From Cristatella mucedo (taxonomy: Eukaryota; Bryozoa; Phylactolaemata; Cristatellidae): a stretch of 64,000 nucleotides of DNA. This document shows, one piece after another, positions 1 through 10,906 of this stretch (its first letter is position 1; each line of letters starts with the position of its first letter). The notes under the pieces are model-generated. The model was not told the DNA's origin and made no database searches. It worked only from the letters and a program-made list of their open reading frames with translations. Position numbers and translations under genes: made by a program. The stretch spans positions 8,989,501 to 9,053,500 of the forward strand of contig WPIO01000002.1 of the NCBI GenBank assembly GCA_009760855.2, given 5' to 3'.

Positions 1-148
1 ACATTTAGGTTACCATACATGGCTAAGGGTATTGTACTAATAATATAAATGAATGTGCAATTCTTTCTTAAAAATATCTTAAAAGTATTATCTATTGAAT
101 GAAAAGCGTTTGTAGGACCACCTTCCATAATCTCTATTTGAAATAACT

Positions 149-640
149 TTAAGTTACGTATAATCGTCTCTTGATGCCCTGTTCTATTTTATCATCAAGA
201 TATTCTTTAGTGGCTATGTCATTTTCATTAATCGAACCTAATACCCTAACATATTTTTTAGAGTTGGCAGAAAAATCTTTTATTACCTCATCTAAAATCA
301 TTTCTAAGATAATTATTCTAAGAAAATTTAATAACTGATTCCAATTCATATACAGTACTGCCAAGGTTTTATATTTTTTTGAATCAAGATCTCACGTTCC
401 TTGCATATCTAAGTACTTTCTGGCAAACATTTATCCTATTGCTATATTAACGCTAGCATTTACTTTCTTAACGAATAATGCTGGTCCTGCTTCGAAGAAT
501 GCACTAAGTATTCACTTTTTATTTGCATCTAATGTATAAACACCAGATATTTGCACTTCTAATCCAGATCCTGTTGATGGAGGAGGCATAAGTACTTGAG
601 TTCCCACAGCAGGAATCTCATATGTGCCTAAACTACAAGT
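149..640 (-). pseudogene. Viral tail-fibre-like repeat protein, fragment
   Basis: Read on the minus strand from 364 to 149 there is an open stretch of about 71 residues with the motif NENDIATKEYLDD near its end. This is the 'DAxTKxYVD' signature found at the joints of phage tail-fibre-like repeats, also seen at 2.1-3.3 kb and 15.0-15.6 kb here. Upstream (640 to 365) the same strand continues in shifting frames with stops and reads as a structural-type sequence, so the gene is broken. The identification rests on one short motif plus the two better copies in the same element. It probably belongs to the viral element that fills 1-17.5 kb. The role in host attachment is inferred from phage fibres, not shown. 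Confidence 0.45.
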
Positions 641-732
641 ATTCCTCTAGGAATTACATTATCTCTTAAATTAGTAATCCATCTTCTTGTACTTTTCATC
701 CCAAATATTTTTTTACAGAAGCCTTCCGCTTA

Positions 733-1885
733 AATACGCACCCGTTTAAGTACGCATCCCGGTTAAGTATGCATATTTTTTTCGAAAATTCTACGTTCAA
801 GATTTATTAGTTAAACATGTCATGAATCGTCATTTGGTGCAGTTTATGAAGTTTCTTGCGTTTGGATTTAAGGAAGACCGCCAGGATTTTGCTCTGAAAT
901 GATTCAAACGATTTCTGTAGATTGCTGAATGCATCATCAGCTTCAATTTGACCTTCAAAGCTAATCCTCGATGTCGAAAACCTGCTTATAAAAGGATTCT
1001 AACCCCTGAAATAACTCCACTTTCTAAACCGACATTGAGGTCTTGAGGATTAATGTCGTTATTATCAGCCATCACACTTTCAACAATCTTCGTCGACTCC
1101 AAAGCTCGTCAACATCTTTAAATTGCGCAGCAACATATCCTTCATTGTCCTCGTCATCAACGTGAATGACTTTAAGTTTACCGATCAAAGCGCAGGGAAT
1201 TGAGTGAGTTCCGGTTGCGTTGGCGCAAACAATCAGGGAAACTTGATCTTTCACCTTCTTTTTGCCTCAAGTCGTTGAAATATCCTCGTCCAGTATAAGA
1301 AGACTATATCTGGAAGCAATAAAAAAACCGGTTTCGTCCATGTTGTAGACATTTTCGAGGTCATATTGCGCTAAAATCGCGTAAAGGTTTTCTAAAGCAG
1401 CTAACAATTCTGGATAGTTCTTGCTTACTTCTGCTCCCTCTCAGTGAAGGAGAATCTTCTGCAATCCATGCCGAACTCTGAATCGACTTAACCATTGCAA
1501 AGATGCCTTAAAATCTTATTCCGGGATTGAAAGGCTGGAAGCAATGCTTTTCGCTTTGGCCATGGCGAGGGATGGTGGTACAGGAAGGCTGGCACGACGC
1601 ATTATGTCTATCCAGACAAAAAGCACGTCCTCAAGCTCTCTAAATCGTCCAACTGACGCTCAAAAATTCCTCTCTTCAGCCTCTTCAGTCATCAGGGCAG
1701 ATCGTTCTTGGATCGCTCAACGGTTTTCCCAAATCTTTCGGATGGCGCCTTCACTAACACCGTACTCCGGCGCTATGGCCCTCTTACTGGGTGGGAGCTG
1801 ACGCTTTGCTTCGAGATGATTTTGCAGCGTTGAGACTCATTTAGGCGCTTGCTGTTTTGTTTCTTTGACATCGTAGCAAAATCAA
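733..1885 (-). mobile_element. Tigger/pogo-type DNA transposon, decayed and internally deleted
   Basis: The minus strand starts near 1882 with a basic N-terminus (MSKKQNSKRLNESQRCKI), typical of the helix-turn-helix of pogo/Tigger transposases. It is followed by a CENP-B-like DNA-binding segment ending in a 'WLSRFRVRHG' motif, then 'YNMDETGFF' and 'CANATGTHSIPCALIGK', the classic first part of the Tigger DDE domain. Right after IGK the protein jumps to an acidic C-terminal-type segment, so the central catalytic part with the later acidic residues is missing. Several stops and frameshifts are present. Repeated 'taagtaygcaycc' units at 733-770 look like the terminal repeat. It lies between two fibre fragments of the viral element and so inserted into it, or beside it. 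Confidence 0.7.
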
Positions 1886-2074
1886 AGCTCTAAGGAACGG
1901 GACAGGTTTTAGGAACGAGACAGGTAAATCAAAGGACAAGCAGAAAGCAGAAACAGAGAAACGCGAGGCAAGTCAATAACAAAAAACACACAGATGTTGA
2001 ATGAATCTGTCAGATCTCGCGTGCGCATCATAATATATACCGTGCTATGGGAGCTCAATAATATTAATTAAGTC

Positions 2075-3318
2075 TCTTAAAATTAAACCTCCTCAAATTT
2101 CTCCACCAATTTTTGATAGGCTTGTGTCAGCAAAGTCTTTAGTAGTAGTATTAATCGGATAAACCAGTGTAGCAAGATCCACTAAACGATTATTATTCAT
2201 GTCAATGTCTCCATCAGATGTGACTGTAGAAACTTTAGTAGCAAAATTTGTAATAATGTATCATCGGTTTACTGCATCTCCAGGATCAACAGGATGTCAA
2301 AGATTCCTTATTTGATTCTGATTCACATTCAGTAAACCTGAAAGTACATTATCAGTCCTTCAAATGCATTTATCTGATTGAGAACGTTTTCTTCTGTAAC
2401 CTAGTAACATTTTTCTATACTGTACTCGCAAGAAATTCTAAAAATGAAACTGAACTGTGAACTATAAAGTTATCTATAACATAATCACATAAACTCTTAA
2501 ATTTCATTTCTAAAACTTCAGTCCCAGAGACACCGAAAGTATTATCACTTGTTAATTCAACGAACGTTCCTGTTTTATCACTCGACCATAGTGTATCTGA
2601 AATAATACCAAGGTTGTTCACAAGGCTAAGAATTAAAATGATAAAAGATGCAGCAAATCCAGATTTATTTACTTTGATATCTATTATCGAAATATTACTG
2701 GGAGTTAGTTGCGAATCTGATATTTCTTCTCCTATTCCATTAACTTGAATAGTAAGACCTAAACTATTTAACTCAAACAATCTTGGAAAGCGTGCTATTC
2801 TTATATATCTAAAGTAACACTGTTGTTTAAATCTATTTACCACTTGTTTACTCACGAAGTCCGCATCTGAATGTTTCAAATAAGTAATATTGTTTAGTTC
2901 GAGGTCAATTGTTCCATTTTAGTTACCATTGAAGAACTGTGTCATACTCTTAAGTAATCCATAGTTAATTATCTTGTATGAGCGACTACTCTGATAAACA
3001 GTCCCATCAACAAATTTCTCAGAAATGCCAGTTACATTAACACAATTAAGTTGTGATCCAAGGATTCCGTGATTCTTACTAAGTAAACTTGTGCAAGCAC
3101 TAACTGAAGCCATTTCTCCAGAGACATGATTTACTGTGTTATTTCCAAAGTCTGACCCAAGAGCATAATCTAGTGTTATTGCATCAGAATCATCAACTGG
3201 TTTGCCTAGGGTTTTTCTTCTATTAAAATTGCAATCCATGTCACTCCATATTTGAACATCAATTTTCTGAATAATTTTCATTCTATATAGATGGAAAATC
3301 TGAAACTTAATGAGGGCC
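2075..3318 (-). pseudogene. Viral tail-fibre-like repeat protein, second block
   Basis: On the minus strand, from about 3240 down to 2075, the sequence repeats a unit of the form 'DxNxN+xxxLxxPxxxxDAxTxxYx'. Examples are the segment around MDCNFNRRKTLGKPVDDSD (near 3237), SDADFVSKQVVN (near 2870) and GDIDMNNNRLVDLA (near 2205). This is the repeat of phage tail-fibre and related virus fibre proteins, known there as trimeric host-attachment stalks. Two long open stretches, 3320-2919 and 2879-2415, are separated by frameshifts and stops, so it is a pseudogene. It faces the same way as the fragment at 149-640, from which it is separated by a Tigger element, and opposite to the fibre at 15 kb. The function in attachment is inferred. 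Confidence 0.6.
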
Positions 3319-3482
3319 AAGTTCTTAAAGTTGATGTATGGTAAATAAATAATACTAAAAGGAACTCTAGTAAAACTAACAAAGGCTTCGATAAATAAAA
3401 ATAATAAAGCCGTAACAAGAAGATTACAATATGGCTCTGTGGCAGAAGAAATACAATCTGGAATTGATGCTTCTAAAGAAGT

Positions 3483-4060
3483 TTACCAGGAGCAATTAAA
3501 GCAACTGAACTAGGATCAAAAGCTATTACTAAGGTTGCTCCAAAGATTGCAATGAAACTTAGTCTTACTGATTCAAACATAATTGCAACAATTGGTCCAA
3601 AGATTTTTCTATCGTTTAAGGTCATTGGTTCTGTAACAAAAAACTTTAGGCGGATTTGTATCAGGAGTAACAGGAATTGTAGACTTGGGATTATTTATAA
3701 AAGAAAGTAGTAGATTATATATAGTAGATTATATAGCTTCAGGAAAGTATGGAAATGTTCCGTGGAGGACCATAGAAGATACAAAAGGCTTATCTAAAAT
3801 GATTGCGTCTTTGGAGGTTGGGTATTATATACATGAAATATTATTAGAAGCAGAAAAACAATTCTGATTGGTATATAGATTGAAGTAAGTTATTCAGTGA
3901 AACATTTAGCGAAGAAGTAGATTGGCCTGCACCTCAACTAGATACTAAGTCCTGGTCAAAGAATTTCCTTGAAGTTCGATCGAGTCCGTTTCTTCCTGCC
4001 ATTCCGGCTATTATAGCTAGCTTTGCAAGCATGGTTCGACAGTTAGTCTTGCGGTTTCTA
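3483..4060 (+). pseudogene. Hydrophobic protein of the viral element, unknown
   Basis: Not recognised by name. From 3483 the plus strand reads an alanine/isoleucine-rich segment (SLPGAIKATELGSKAITKV), then a glycine/valine-rich hydrophobic stretch (FGGFVSGVTGIVDLGLF, about 3650-3700, after a frameshift). An open stretch of about 60 residues ends at 3867, followed after a stop and frame change by a segment with EEVDWPAPQLDTKSW. The hydrophobic, glycine-rich middle would fit a membrane or minor virion protein. At least two frameshifts and one TGA stop interrupt it. It lies between the fibre block and a coiled-coil segment in the viral element. The link to the virus is by position and base composition only. 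Confidence 0.35.
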
Positions 4061-4133
4061 TAGTTGTAACAGTTGCTAGTTTTACAAAGAAAATAATTCA
4101 TATTAGTTTATGTTTACTTCACGGGCGCCACCT

Positions 4134-4547
4134 ATGGGAACACATCAAGAGAGACTAAGTGCATTAAGTTTGCAGAGTTCTATGCTTAAGAATGCGATTA
4201 GTGACCTAAAAAAAAGATGATAGAACTACTAAAACGTGGGATAGATATAGATCTTTCTGAAAAAGTGCAAAGCTCAGAAGTGAGTAAGAGATTAGATTAT
4301 TTAAAATCTGGAAAAAGAGTTGTAGAAGGATCTGGATTTTCTTATTCAAATTGAAAGCCGACATACGAAAGTTGAAAAATCAAGGATTGGCGGCAAGAAG
4401 GCATGCGACTACAAGTCTGAATCTGCGACGCTATTAGTTAATCTTTATGTTCGAGGGAAAACGCAAGAAGAGATTTATAATGAGATGCTTAAACTAAGAG
4501 ATGAGTTACAAAGAAACGATGTAAAAATTGACAATGAGTATATCTAA
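4134..4547 (+). pseudogene. Helical, charged protein of the viral element, unknown
   Basis: Unrecognised. An ATG at 4134 opens a charged segment (MGTHQERLSALSLQSSMLKN). It frameshifts at an A-run near 4210, continues through a lysine/glutamate-rich part (MIELLKRGIDIDLSEKVQSS) and ends at 4547 after a helical, acidic-basic stretch (KTQEEIYNEMLKLRDELQRN). Two in-frame TGA stops lie near 4352 and 4373. The composition suggests an alpha-helical or coiled-coil protein of about 130 residues. It precedes the minus-strand HNH gene. No family assignment is possible by eye. Confidence 0.35.
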
Positions 4548-4765
4548 CTACCTGATTATCTTCTGTGAGGCAATAGATAAAATTTAGTTTTGCGAATTGT
4601 AGATGATGCCGAATAGCGCCAATGTCTCGCGCGACTGCTGCATCTTCAGCACTGGCGAAGTAGCCTAGGGGATATTTGTGATAATCTATTTTAATATAAG
4701 GTTACCGTTTTTGAATGAGATCTCTAACTAATTCCTATAAAACTAGAAGTCTTACTATACTCTTA

Positions 4766-5080
4766 CTATAAGTCTACGAATGTTTCGGATATTCCTGCAT
4801 GGCTTTCTTCGTGTAAATTACTAAACCTATTATTTGAAGGATTTCTGTCAATATAATCAAGTTATTGCAGGGGCATTTCCTCTTGCATAATTAGCCACGC
4901 AAGTCAATCTGTTAGATAACGTTTACCATCAAGACCTATAAAGCGGTACCCCTTTGAATAAATACATCCGCCTTCTGATCGCTCTCTTGCATTACCTCTA
5001 TTAGTCCTCCAGAAAAATCTGCCTCTATTTGGTTCATACTGTAAAAGCTCTAGGAGTCTGTTTCTAAAAGTTTCAGACAT
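4766..5080 (-). pseudogene. Phage-type HNH endonuclease, inactivated
   Basis: One minus-strand reading frame runs from ATG at 5080 to a stop at 4766 (about 104 codons) with only two interruptions, both TGA. Its N-terminus (LLELLQYEPNRGRFFWR) and middle (GYRFIGLDGKRYL) match the first half of small phage HNH nucleases. LAWLIMQEEMP and then DYIDRNPSNNRFSNL match the HNH finger and the conserved 'DHINGxxxDNRxxNL' end. HNH enzymes cut DNA with a one-metal beta-beta-alpha fold. Here the first catalytic His of 'DH' reads Tyr, and one TGA stands where the family has an Arg before 'LAWL', so the copy is dead. Full length for the family is 100-180 residues. It is opposite in strand to the capsid genes. 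Homing or packaging roles are both possible. Confidence 0.7.
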
Positions 5081-5149
5081 TTTAAATCACATAATAGTTT
5101 TTAAGCACTAAATAAAGAAATAGATCATCTAGTAGAGAATGTAATCTCA

Positions 5150-5752
5150 TGAAGCTAAAGTAGCTCTATCTGATTATCAAATAAATATAATCTCAAAGTC
5201 TAAACAGCCTATTTCAATTAGATTCAATCATGAGGACTGAACAAATACTATTCTAGTGACAAAACCCAGCTTATTAAGATTGAAAAGTTCAAGAATTCCG
5301 GAACGGGAATGCAAATCAACTTCAGAGCAAAACAACTAAAAGCAAATAAAAAATGGCTCTGGCATAATTGACTTTAAAAAAAATTATCTAATTGACAGGA
5401 GTTTCATTTAAGATTACCATCTGGAGTAAAAGGTGAGGAAGTTCTGGGTGATAGATTTAATAACACTAGCAGATACTCATATGCAGGCCCTGGTACTAGG
5501 TTTAGTGAAAGGATGAGTCAAGGTTATGTAGGAGTTAAGGACCTAGACCGAAGAGCACTAATCCACGATCCTGATTACACCGAGTAAGGAACAATGAATG
5601 AACCTCAGCGAACAGAAATAAGAAGCACCTCTGACTTTGTACTAGCTGAATCACCAGCAATAATAGCACTGGATCCTAGACAACCAGGATATGTTCGTGA
5701 AGATGCTAAAACTGTAGCTGCAATTATGGCAAGAAAAGCAAAACTAGGATAA
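5150..5752 (+). pseudogene. Minor capsid protein with parvovirus-like phospholipase A2 domain (Maverick/adintovirus type)
   Basis: The N-terminal part (about 5250-5350) carries LVTKTQLIKIEKFKNSGTG followed by a basic stretch, resembling the start of minor capsid proteins of Mavericks and adintoviruses. From about 5400 comes LPSGVKGEEVLGDRF, then YAGPGTRF (calcium-binding loop of the PLA2 fold) and LDRRALIHDPDY, which holds the catalytic His-Asp pair and the following Tyr. The C-terminal part is helical and ends in VAAIMARKAKLG, as in the Maverick family, with the stop at 5752. In parvoviruses this domain lets virions breach endosomes; the same role is inferred for adintoviruses. A TAA stop just after the HD motif and frame changes before 5400 break the gene. 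The catalytic motif itself looks intact. A LINE is inserted directly after it. Confidence 0.75.
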
Positions 5753-5777
5753 GGGATTTCATTAGGCGAAGCTATTA

Positions 5778-6535
5778 ACATAATAATAATAATAATAATA
5801 ATAATATTGCACTTGATAAAGCGCCCTCAGAGAACTTAATCTCTTTCTAGGCGCTTTACATTTGCTGCAAAGTGATACGCAATAGAACAGTAAGTAAAAT
5901 CATGCTTGAAAAACAAACAAAATGAATAACATGGTTAGGGGTTACATGCACTGGGTCAGCATGCAAATGTGGTTAGTGGCAGCATGAACAGTGTCAGCAC
6001 GCATAAGCACATCGAGGACGAATCACAAGGACCCACTAAATGCTGTCCTAAATAGGTATGTTTTTAAGTTTCTTTTAAATGTGGTCAGGTCAGGGGATGT
6101 TCTGATGCAGGTCGGGAGGGAGTTCCAGGCTGTGGGAGCATACGAGCTAAATGCACGGTCTCCAAAGGATTTAAGGTTTGTACGAGGTATTTCTAGACTG
6201 TTGGATTCCGAAAAGCGAGTGGTACGATGCTTTGCCTGATGGGGTAGTATCTCTGAAAGATAGGCTGGAGCCATAGAATGAAGAGACCTAAAAGTGAGCG
6301 ACAAAACCTTGAAGTCAATCTGTTGCTTGACTGGTAACCAGTGCAGGTCGGCGAGAAGTGGAGTAATGTGGCAACTGCGACGCTCACGACAGACCAGCCT
6401 AGCTGCAGAGTTTTGCACCAGCTGCAATCGCCTGATCGCACATGCTGGTAGGCCAGTAAGCAGTGAGTTGCAGAAGTCGAGACGAGATGTCACGAATGCA
6501 TGGACCAACTTGGACGTGGTATCCACGATTATTTG
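5778..6535 (-). mobile_element. Family 1 LINE (CR1/L2 type), 5'-truncated copy A
   Basis: The minus strand carries about 167 residues of the C-terminal end of a LINE ORF2 ([20 protein letters not shown] near 6505, [43 protein letters not shown]). The 3' untranslated part follows, with the terminal hairpin (gcgccctcagagaac...ctaggcgct at 5821-5858) and an AAT microsatellite tail at 5782-5806. The frame is open over this length, so the copy is relatively young. The truncated 5' end near 6535 is normal for target-primed insertion. It sits in the viral element after the PLA2 gene. Confidence 0.85.
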
Positions 6536-6831
6536 CGACTGATTTCTTAAAAGATAAAGTATCTTACCCGGTTATTCTCAATAATATCAAGAGCTATGCT
6601 TGATATTTTGCTGACCGATTGTTGGACATAATAAAAAATTATAAAACAATTACTAACAAAACTAATTAAATAAGTGTTTGTTTTATTTTATTTTTTTACT
6701 TTATTTGATTGTTTTATTAATAATCAACAAGATTGAACTCTACCCGTTTGGGATCATTATGGAATTTAACTTAATTAAATTTTTAATCTTAGATTGAGTC
6801 TTAACTCAGACTTATAATATTCTTTAGTAAC

Positions 6832-7216
6832 CTAGCCCCCATCTAAAACTCCAGTTATCCCAAAGTCATTTCCTATTTGCTGAAGGATATCACCAGGGCT
6901 CGAAAACTTCATTTGTTTATTCTTTTGGTCAAAGAAAAAACTTGGTTGGGTTCGAAAATCAAGTCTATTTGCCATAGTTGATATTTGGCTAAGGTAATCT
7001 GGTTTTGCACTCGCTTTATTAACTATATTTTGAAGGGCAGGAATCATATCGAGTAATGTAAATATATGCATTTCGATAACGCTTTAGCCCTTTTGTTAGC
7101 TTTTCCTTAACATGAAGTCTAGCAGACTTACCTTTTAGAATACTGACTTTTGCGTCATCGAGGACAACAAATTTCTTTTCCTGAGCACAGTCGTCCCTTG
7201 CTACTTTGCGCTTCAA
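6832..7216 (-). pseudogene. Unrecognised protein fragment
   Basis: Two overlapping minus-strand open stretches in different frames, 7216-7019 and 7071-6832, could be one protein of about 125 residues broken by a frameshift. The first is basic (KRKVARDDCAQEKKFVVLDD, then a lysine-rich run), the second is mixed (IGNDFGITGVLDGG at its end). No family is recognised. It lies between LINE copy A and a Tigger remnant, in AT-rich DNA like the viral element. It may be viral or part of the adjacent transposon. Confidence 0.25.
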
Positions 7217-7869
7217 CTTTCACGGCTTCGCTCTATCGTGTTTTTTTGAAAAACAAGTATATTCATTAAAAGGTTGATCAAAATAGTGAAAATGATACAA
7301 CGCGCGCTCGTTTTTTCTGAGTCAGTTATACACTCATGTATTAAAATTAAAATTACAAAAATACTGTACGTATGGAACGCAAAAGAAGACGACGACGCAT
7401 CTGTTGAAGATACTGCACCACATGAAGACTCTCCTACTGAAGTCGTGCATTTACAGGAGCAGTTAACTTGCTCTCTTTTGCTTTGATGTACATCTCTTCA
7501 TTTTAATTGCTTCATTACCAAACGCACTATTTTCATAGCTTGGTGTTTGTGCGTAAGAATTGTGTCTGTGTGCAATTAAATGTAAAAAAATAACAATACG
7601 ATGTGTTTAACGTCTAATATGTCTTATTTTCTCTAATTTTGTCTAATGTATTTAGTAATACAAGTGTAATGGTAACTAAAGGGGTATTATATCATGTCCG
7701 AAGGGCTCTAATTTTGTTAAAAACCATATTTAGAGTGAGATAAACAGGTCTTCTATGATCTAACTACGAAAGTTTTTGATTTATAAATAGATAATCCTAC
7801 TTCGCGGAAATTCACCTATTGCGGTAGAGTCTGGAACGGATTTTCTGCGATAAACAAGGGTCGACTGTA
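7217..7869 (+). mobile_element. Tigger-like DNA transposon remnant with 3' terminal repeat
   Basis: The right end at about 7795-7867 (cttcgcggaaattcacctat ... gggtcgactg) is the terminal repeat typical of Tigger-type elements, and is followed by TA, the target duplicated by this superfamily. Before it, an acidic tail (EDDDASVEDTAPHEDSPTE, near 7390-7450) resembles the C-terminus of a Tigger transposase, followed by an AT-rich 3' part. The sequence near 7217-7260 (cacggcttcgctctatcgtg) resembles sub-terminal sequence of the left end, so most of the transposase gene is deleted. It differs in terminal repeat from the Tigger at 0.7-1.9 kb. Confidence 0.6.
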
Positions 7870-8062
7870 TTTTATTCCATTTCTATGAAGTATAGATTTT
7901 TTGTATAATTTAAAAATCAATTACAGAAGTAACTCCATTGTTGTTCCTGAGGCTATATTATCCAGTTTTAAGTAGATTAGACATTTTAATCTGCAGTCTG
8001 ATTGGTCATAGTCTTGTAATTTAAAAGTTAAAAAACTTTGTAGAACACCTAGATAATCAATA

Positions 8063-8203
8063 GATTTTGATAAAGGTGGAGCACCAAACGAATCAAAATT
8101 GAAACAGTTATCTCCTTATTTCTTAAATGCTACCCAATTATTAAGTGCTAAGTCTTACTTACCTGTGTTGAAAATCAACAATTCATTTTCTTTTGGCTTA
8201 CAT
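8063..8203 (+). pseudogene. Viral structural protein (penton-like?), left part, split by hAT
   Basis: An open stretch beginning DFDKGGAPNESKLKQLSPYF and ending with FSFGLH runs straight into the left terminus of the hAT transposon at 8204. Its continuation lies at 10907-11167. Taken with the right part, it sits before the capsid gene in a place where Mavericks often carry the penton or a related structural gene. The left part alone has no diagnostic motif; the link is by position and by interruption of the frame. Confidence 0.4.
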
Positions 8204-10898
8204 CAGGGGTGTCTAACACGTGGCCCGCGGGCCACAACCCGGCCCACCGAGGTCTTCTATGCGGCCCGCAACGTTATCCCAAAAATATTTGTCACTCCAT
8301 GTTTTTCGTTAATTTTTAATAATTACAAACGGCGATATAAGGCGCTGTGATGTACTTCACGCGCGCGTGAAGGTGTCCGAATGGCTATTTTCGCGTGAAG
8401 GTAAAATAATCGATTTATTTTGCTAGCCTTCATGTGAACATTTTGGCGTGAAGGGGTAATATATTTGTGCTTCAGCGGCGCCATTACGATCCCATTTATA
8501 ACGCTTCCGCAAGCGGAATTAACTGTTTCACAGTGCGGATAGAAAAAAGAGCCGTTTCTCAGCTGCTGCTGCACGAACTGGAATCAGTCAGGTAGGTTTT
8601 TCAAAAAACGCGTATTGCTCAACTTACTTACTAATACTAAGATATTGCTGTGATAAAATATAAATTAATCAATTCGTAACTGATCTGTTTTTTTATTTCA
8701 CAGAGAAAAATGGCGGCGAATGTGAATGCTAGCAAAAAACGAAAAATTGGCGCAGAAGGAAGACTTTTCAAAGCATCTTGGACTGTAGACTATTTTGTAA
8801 TGGAAGGCTTTGGTAGGATAATGTGCCTAATACGCCAAGAAACAATTGCCGTTGCAAAGGAGTACAATGTTAAGCGACATTTTTCAACAAAGCATGGCGA
8901 CAGGTACAACAGCCTGACTGGTCAACTTCGAATTGATCGCGTGAACTCGTTGAAACAGAGCGTCATCGGACAGCAGTCATTGTTTACAGCAGTCAGTAAC
9001 AAATCTGAGGCTTCAACCAAAGTAAGTTTTTCAATAGCTGAAGCTATAGCTAAGCGGGGGAAAGCATTTTCCGATGGTGAATTTGTTAAGGAATGCCTCA
9101 GGCTGTTTACTGGTGTGGTCTGTCCAGAAAAGAAGTCAGAAGTAGAGAAAGTCAGTCTTTCTCATCAAACGGTTACGAGAAAAGTTGACGAGCTCGCATC
9201 CGACATAAAAGAAAGTCTCACTAAAAGACTTGCTGAATGCGAATTGTATTCTCTTGCGCTCGACGAAAGCACGGACAATAGCGATACGGCTCAACTGTCG
9301 GTGTTTGTACGCGGAGTAACAGGAAAGTTTGTCATTATCGAAGAACTGTTGGATATCTGTTCAATGAAAGGCACTACAACGGGGAGGGATATTTTGGATC
9401 AGGTCAAGAGGGTCCTCAAAAAATTTAATCTTCCTGAAACTAAATTGATTGGTTTAACCACAGACGGAGCCCCTTCAATGACAGGTAGACACAATGGATT
9501 TGTATCTTTAATGGTAAAATTAGTACCTCACAAAATTTTCAGTCATCACTGCATCATCCACCAAGAACAGCTATGTGCAAAGGTCTTGAGCATGCAACAT
9601 GTAATGGACAATGTAGTTTCAGCAGTCAATGTGATAAGATCTCGTGCGCTAAACCACAGACAATTTCAGGCTTTCCTTGAAGAGTTGGGATCAGATCATT
9701 ATGATGTTATTTATTTCTGCCAAGTCCGTTGGCTAAGTAGGGCAAACACGTTAGCCAGATTTTGGTCACTTCGGGACGAAATAAAAACATGTATGACAGA
9801 AAAGGGAAAATATTTTGGCTTCCTTGATGACCAGCAGTGGTTGAATGACTTGACTTTTTGGTGGACATGACCAAACATCTTGCAGATCTTACTGTCAAAC
9901 TCCACGGTAAGGATCAACTGGTCCATAAAATGTATGAGTGTGTTGTCGCGTTTGTGCAAAAGCTGAAACTTTTCCGGAAGCACTTAGATCAGAAGAAACT
10001 GTTACATTTCACAACACTGGCAACAAGATCGCCTGAAACGCTGGCTCATATGAAGTACTCCACTCTTGTTAGTAAACTTGTTGATGAATTCGAAGAGAGG
10101 TTTCAGGATTTCCAACAACATGCGGATGACATAAACATGATTAGTAATCCATTTAATATCGATCCCTATGATGCACCTGATGAATTTCAACTCGAACTAA
10201 TCGACATTCATAATGATAGCAATTTAAAAACTGCTTATGATCAGCATGACCTTGCTACCTTTTACACGCAGTATGTTTCATCAGAGTCTTTTCCTAACCT
10301 AGCCAAACATGCTCGCAGGTATATTGCACGTTTTGGCAGCACATATTGCTGTGAACAGCTTTTTTCCAGACTGAAAAATGTGAAAACAAAGACTCGATCC
10401 GTTCTCACAGATGAACATTTATCAGGAATCCTTAGAATTGCCACGTCCACTGTTGCAGCAGCTGTCGACTTTTTATGCAAACAGAAACAATGCCAAATAT
10501 CTCATTGATGCCTGCAGTGCAGAAGACATCGAATACCTGTGGCATTTAATTAATCCGAATGCATTAATATTATGTGAGTCCTTGTCATGTAATTTTGTAA
10601 GTTTTATAAGTTTTTGTCTTCATGTTATTAAAATAAAAATCCAAAAGTAAAAGATTGGCCATAATATCTCGAATTATTTTCCAGGACACATGATTAAATT
10701 CTTATTATTTATTATTTTAAATTTTAATTATGCTAAAAATACTATTATATTGCGGTTTCTTAAGTATAATAGTAATAGTCATACTAAATTACGATCTTAT
10801 TTTCTGATGCGGTCAACTACGCCAATTTACATGTGGCCCCCGGACCTTTTCCTTTTTATAAATGAGGCCCCGCAACACAAAAAGGTTGGACACCCCTG
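8204..10898 (+). mobile_element. hAT-superfamily DNA transposon, about 2.7 kb, nearly complete
   Basis: The ends are inverted repeats: caggggtgtc at 8204-8213 and its complement gacacccctg at 10889-10898, with weaker similarity further in (the left end continues with a GC-rich 'gtggcccgcgggcc', the right with 'gtggcccccgg'). The flanking 8-mers, gcttacat on the left and gtctagat on the right, are the size of a hAT target duplication and agree at five of eight positions, so the duplication has decayed or one end was replaced. The interior holds one transposase gene. The element is more GC- and CpG-rich at its left end than the surrounding viral DNA and interrupts a viral gene. Confidence 0.9.
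8710..10508 (+). pseudogene. hAT transposase (GTF2IRD2/ZBED5-like), one frameshift
   Basis: Two long reading frames, 8710-9870 and 9858-10508, join if one T is restored in a T-run near 9855, giving about 600 residues, usual for this group. The N-terminus has the remains of a BED zinc finger: CLIR followed by KEYNVKRHFSTKH, with the second cysteine of the expected CxxC replaced by Arg. The RNase H-like core shows LALDESTDNSDTAQL (first Asp), LTTDGAPSMTG (second Asp), HCIIHQEQLC, and in the second frame STYCCEQLFSRLK (catalytic Glu and dimerisation motif). It would cut and paste the flanking element. The ATG at 8710 is taken because it starts the basic leader MAANVNASKKRK before the BED domain. 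With the frameshift and lost Cys it is probably inactive but recently so. Confidence 0.88.
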
Positions 10899-10906
10899 GT
10901 CTAGAT

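Noticed and set aside
149-3320. A bacterial prophage or contaminant contig because of tail-fibre and HNH genes.
   Set aside because: The same block contains Tigger, hAT and LINE insertions and a Maverick-type integrase and capsid, so it is animal nuclear DNA.
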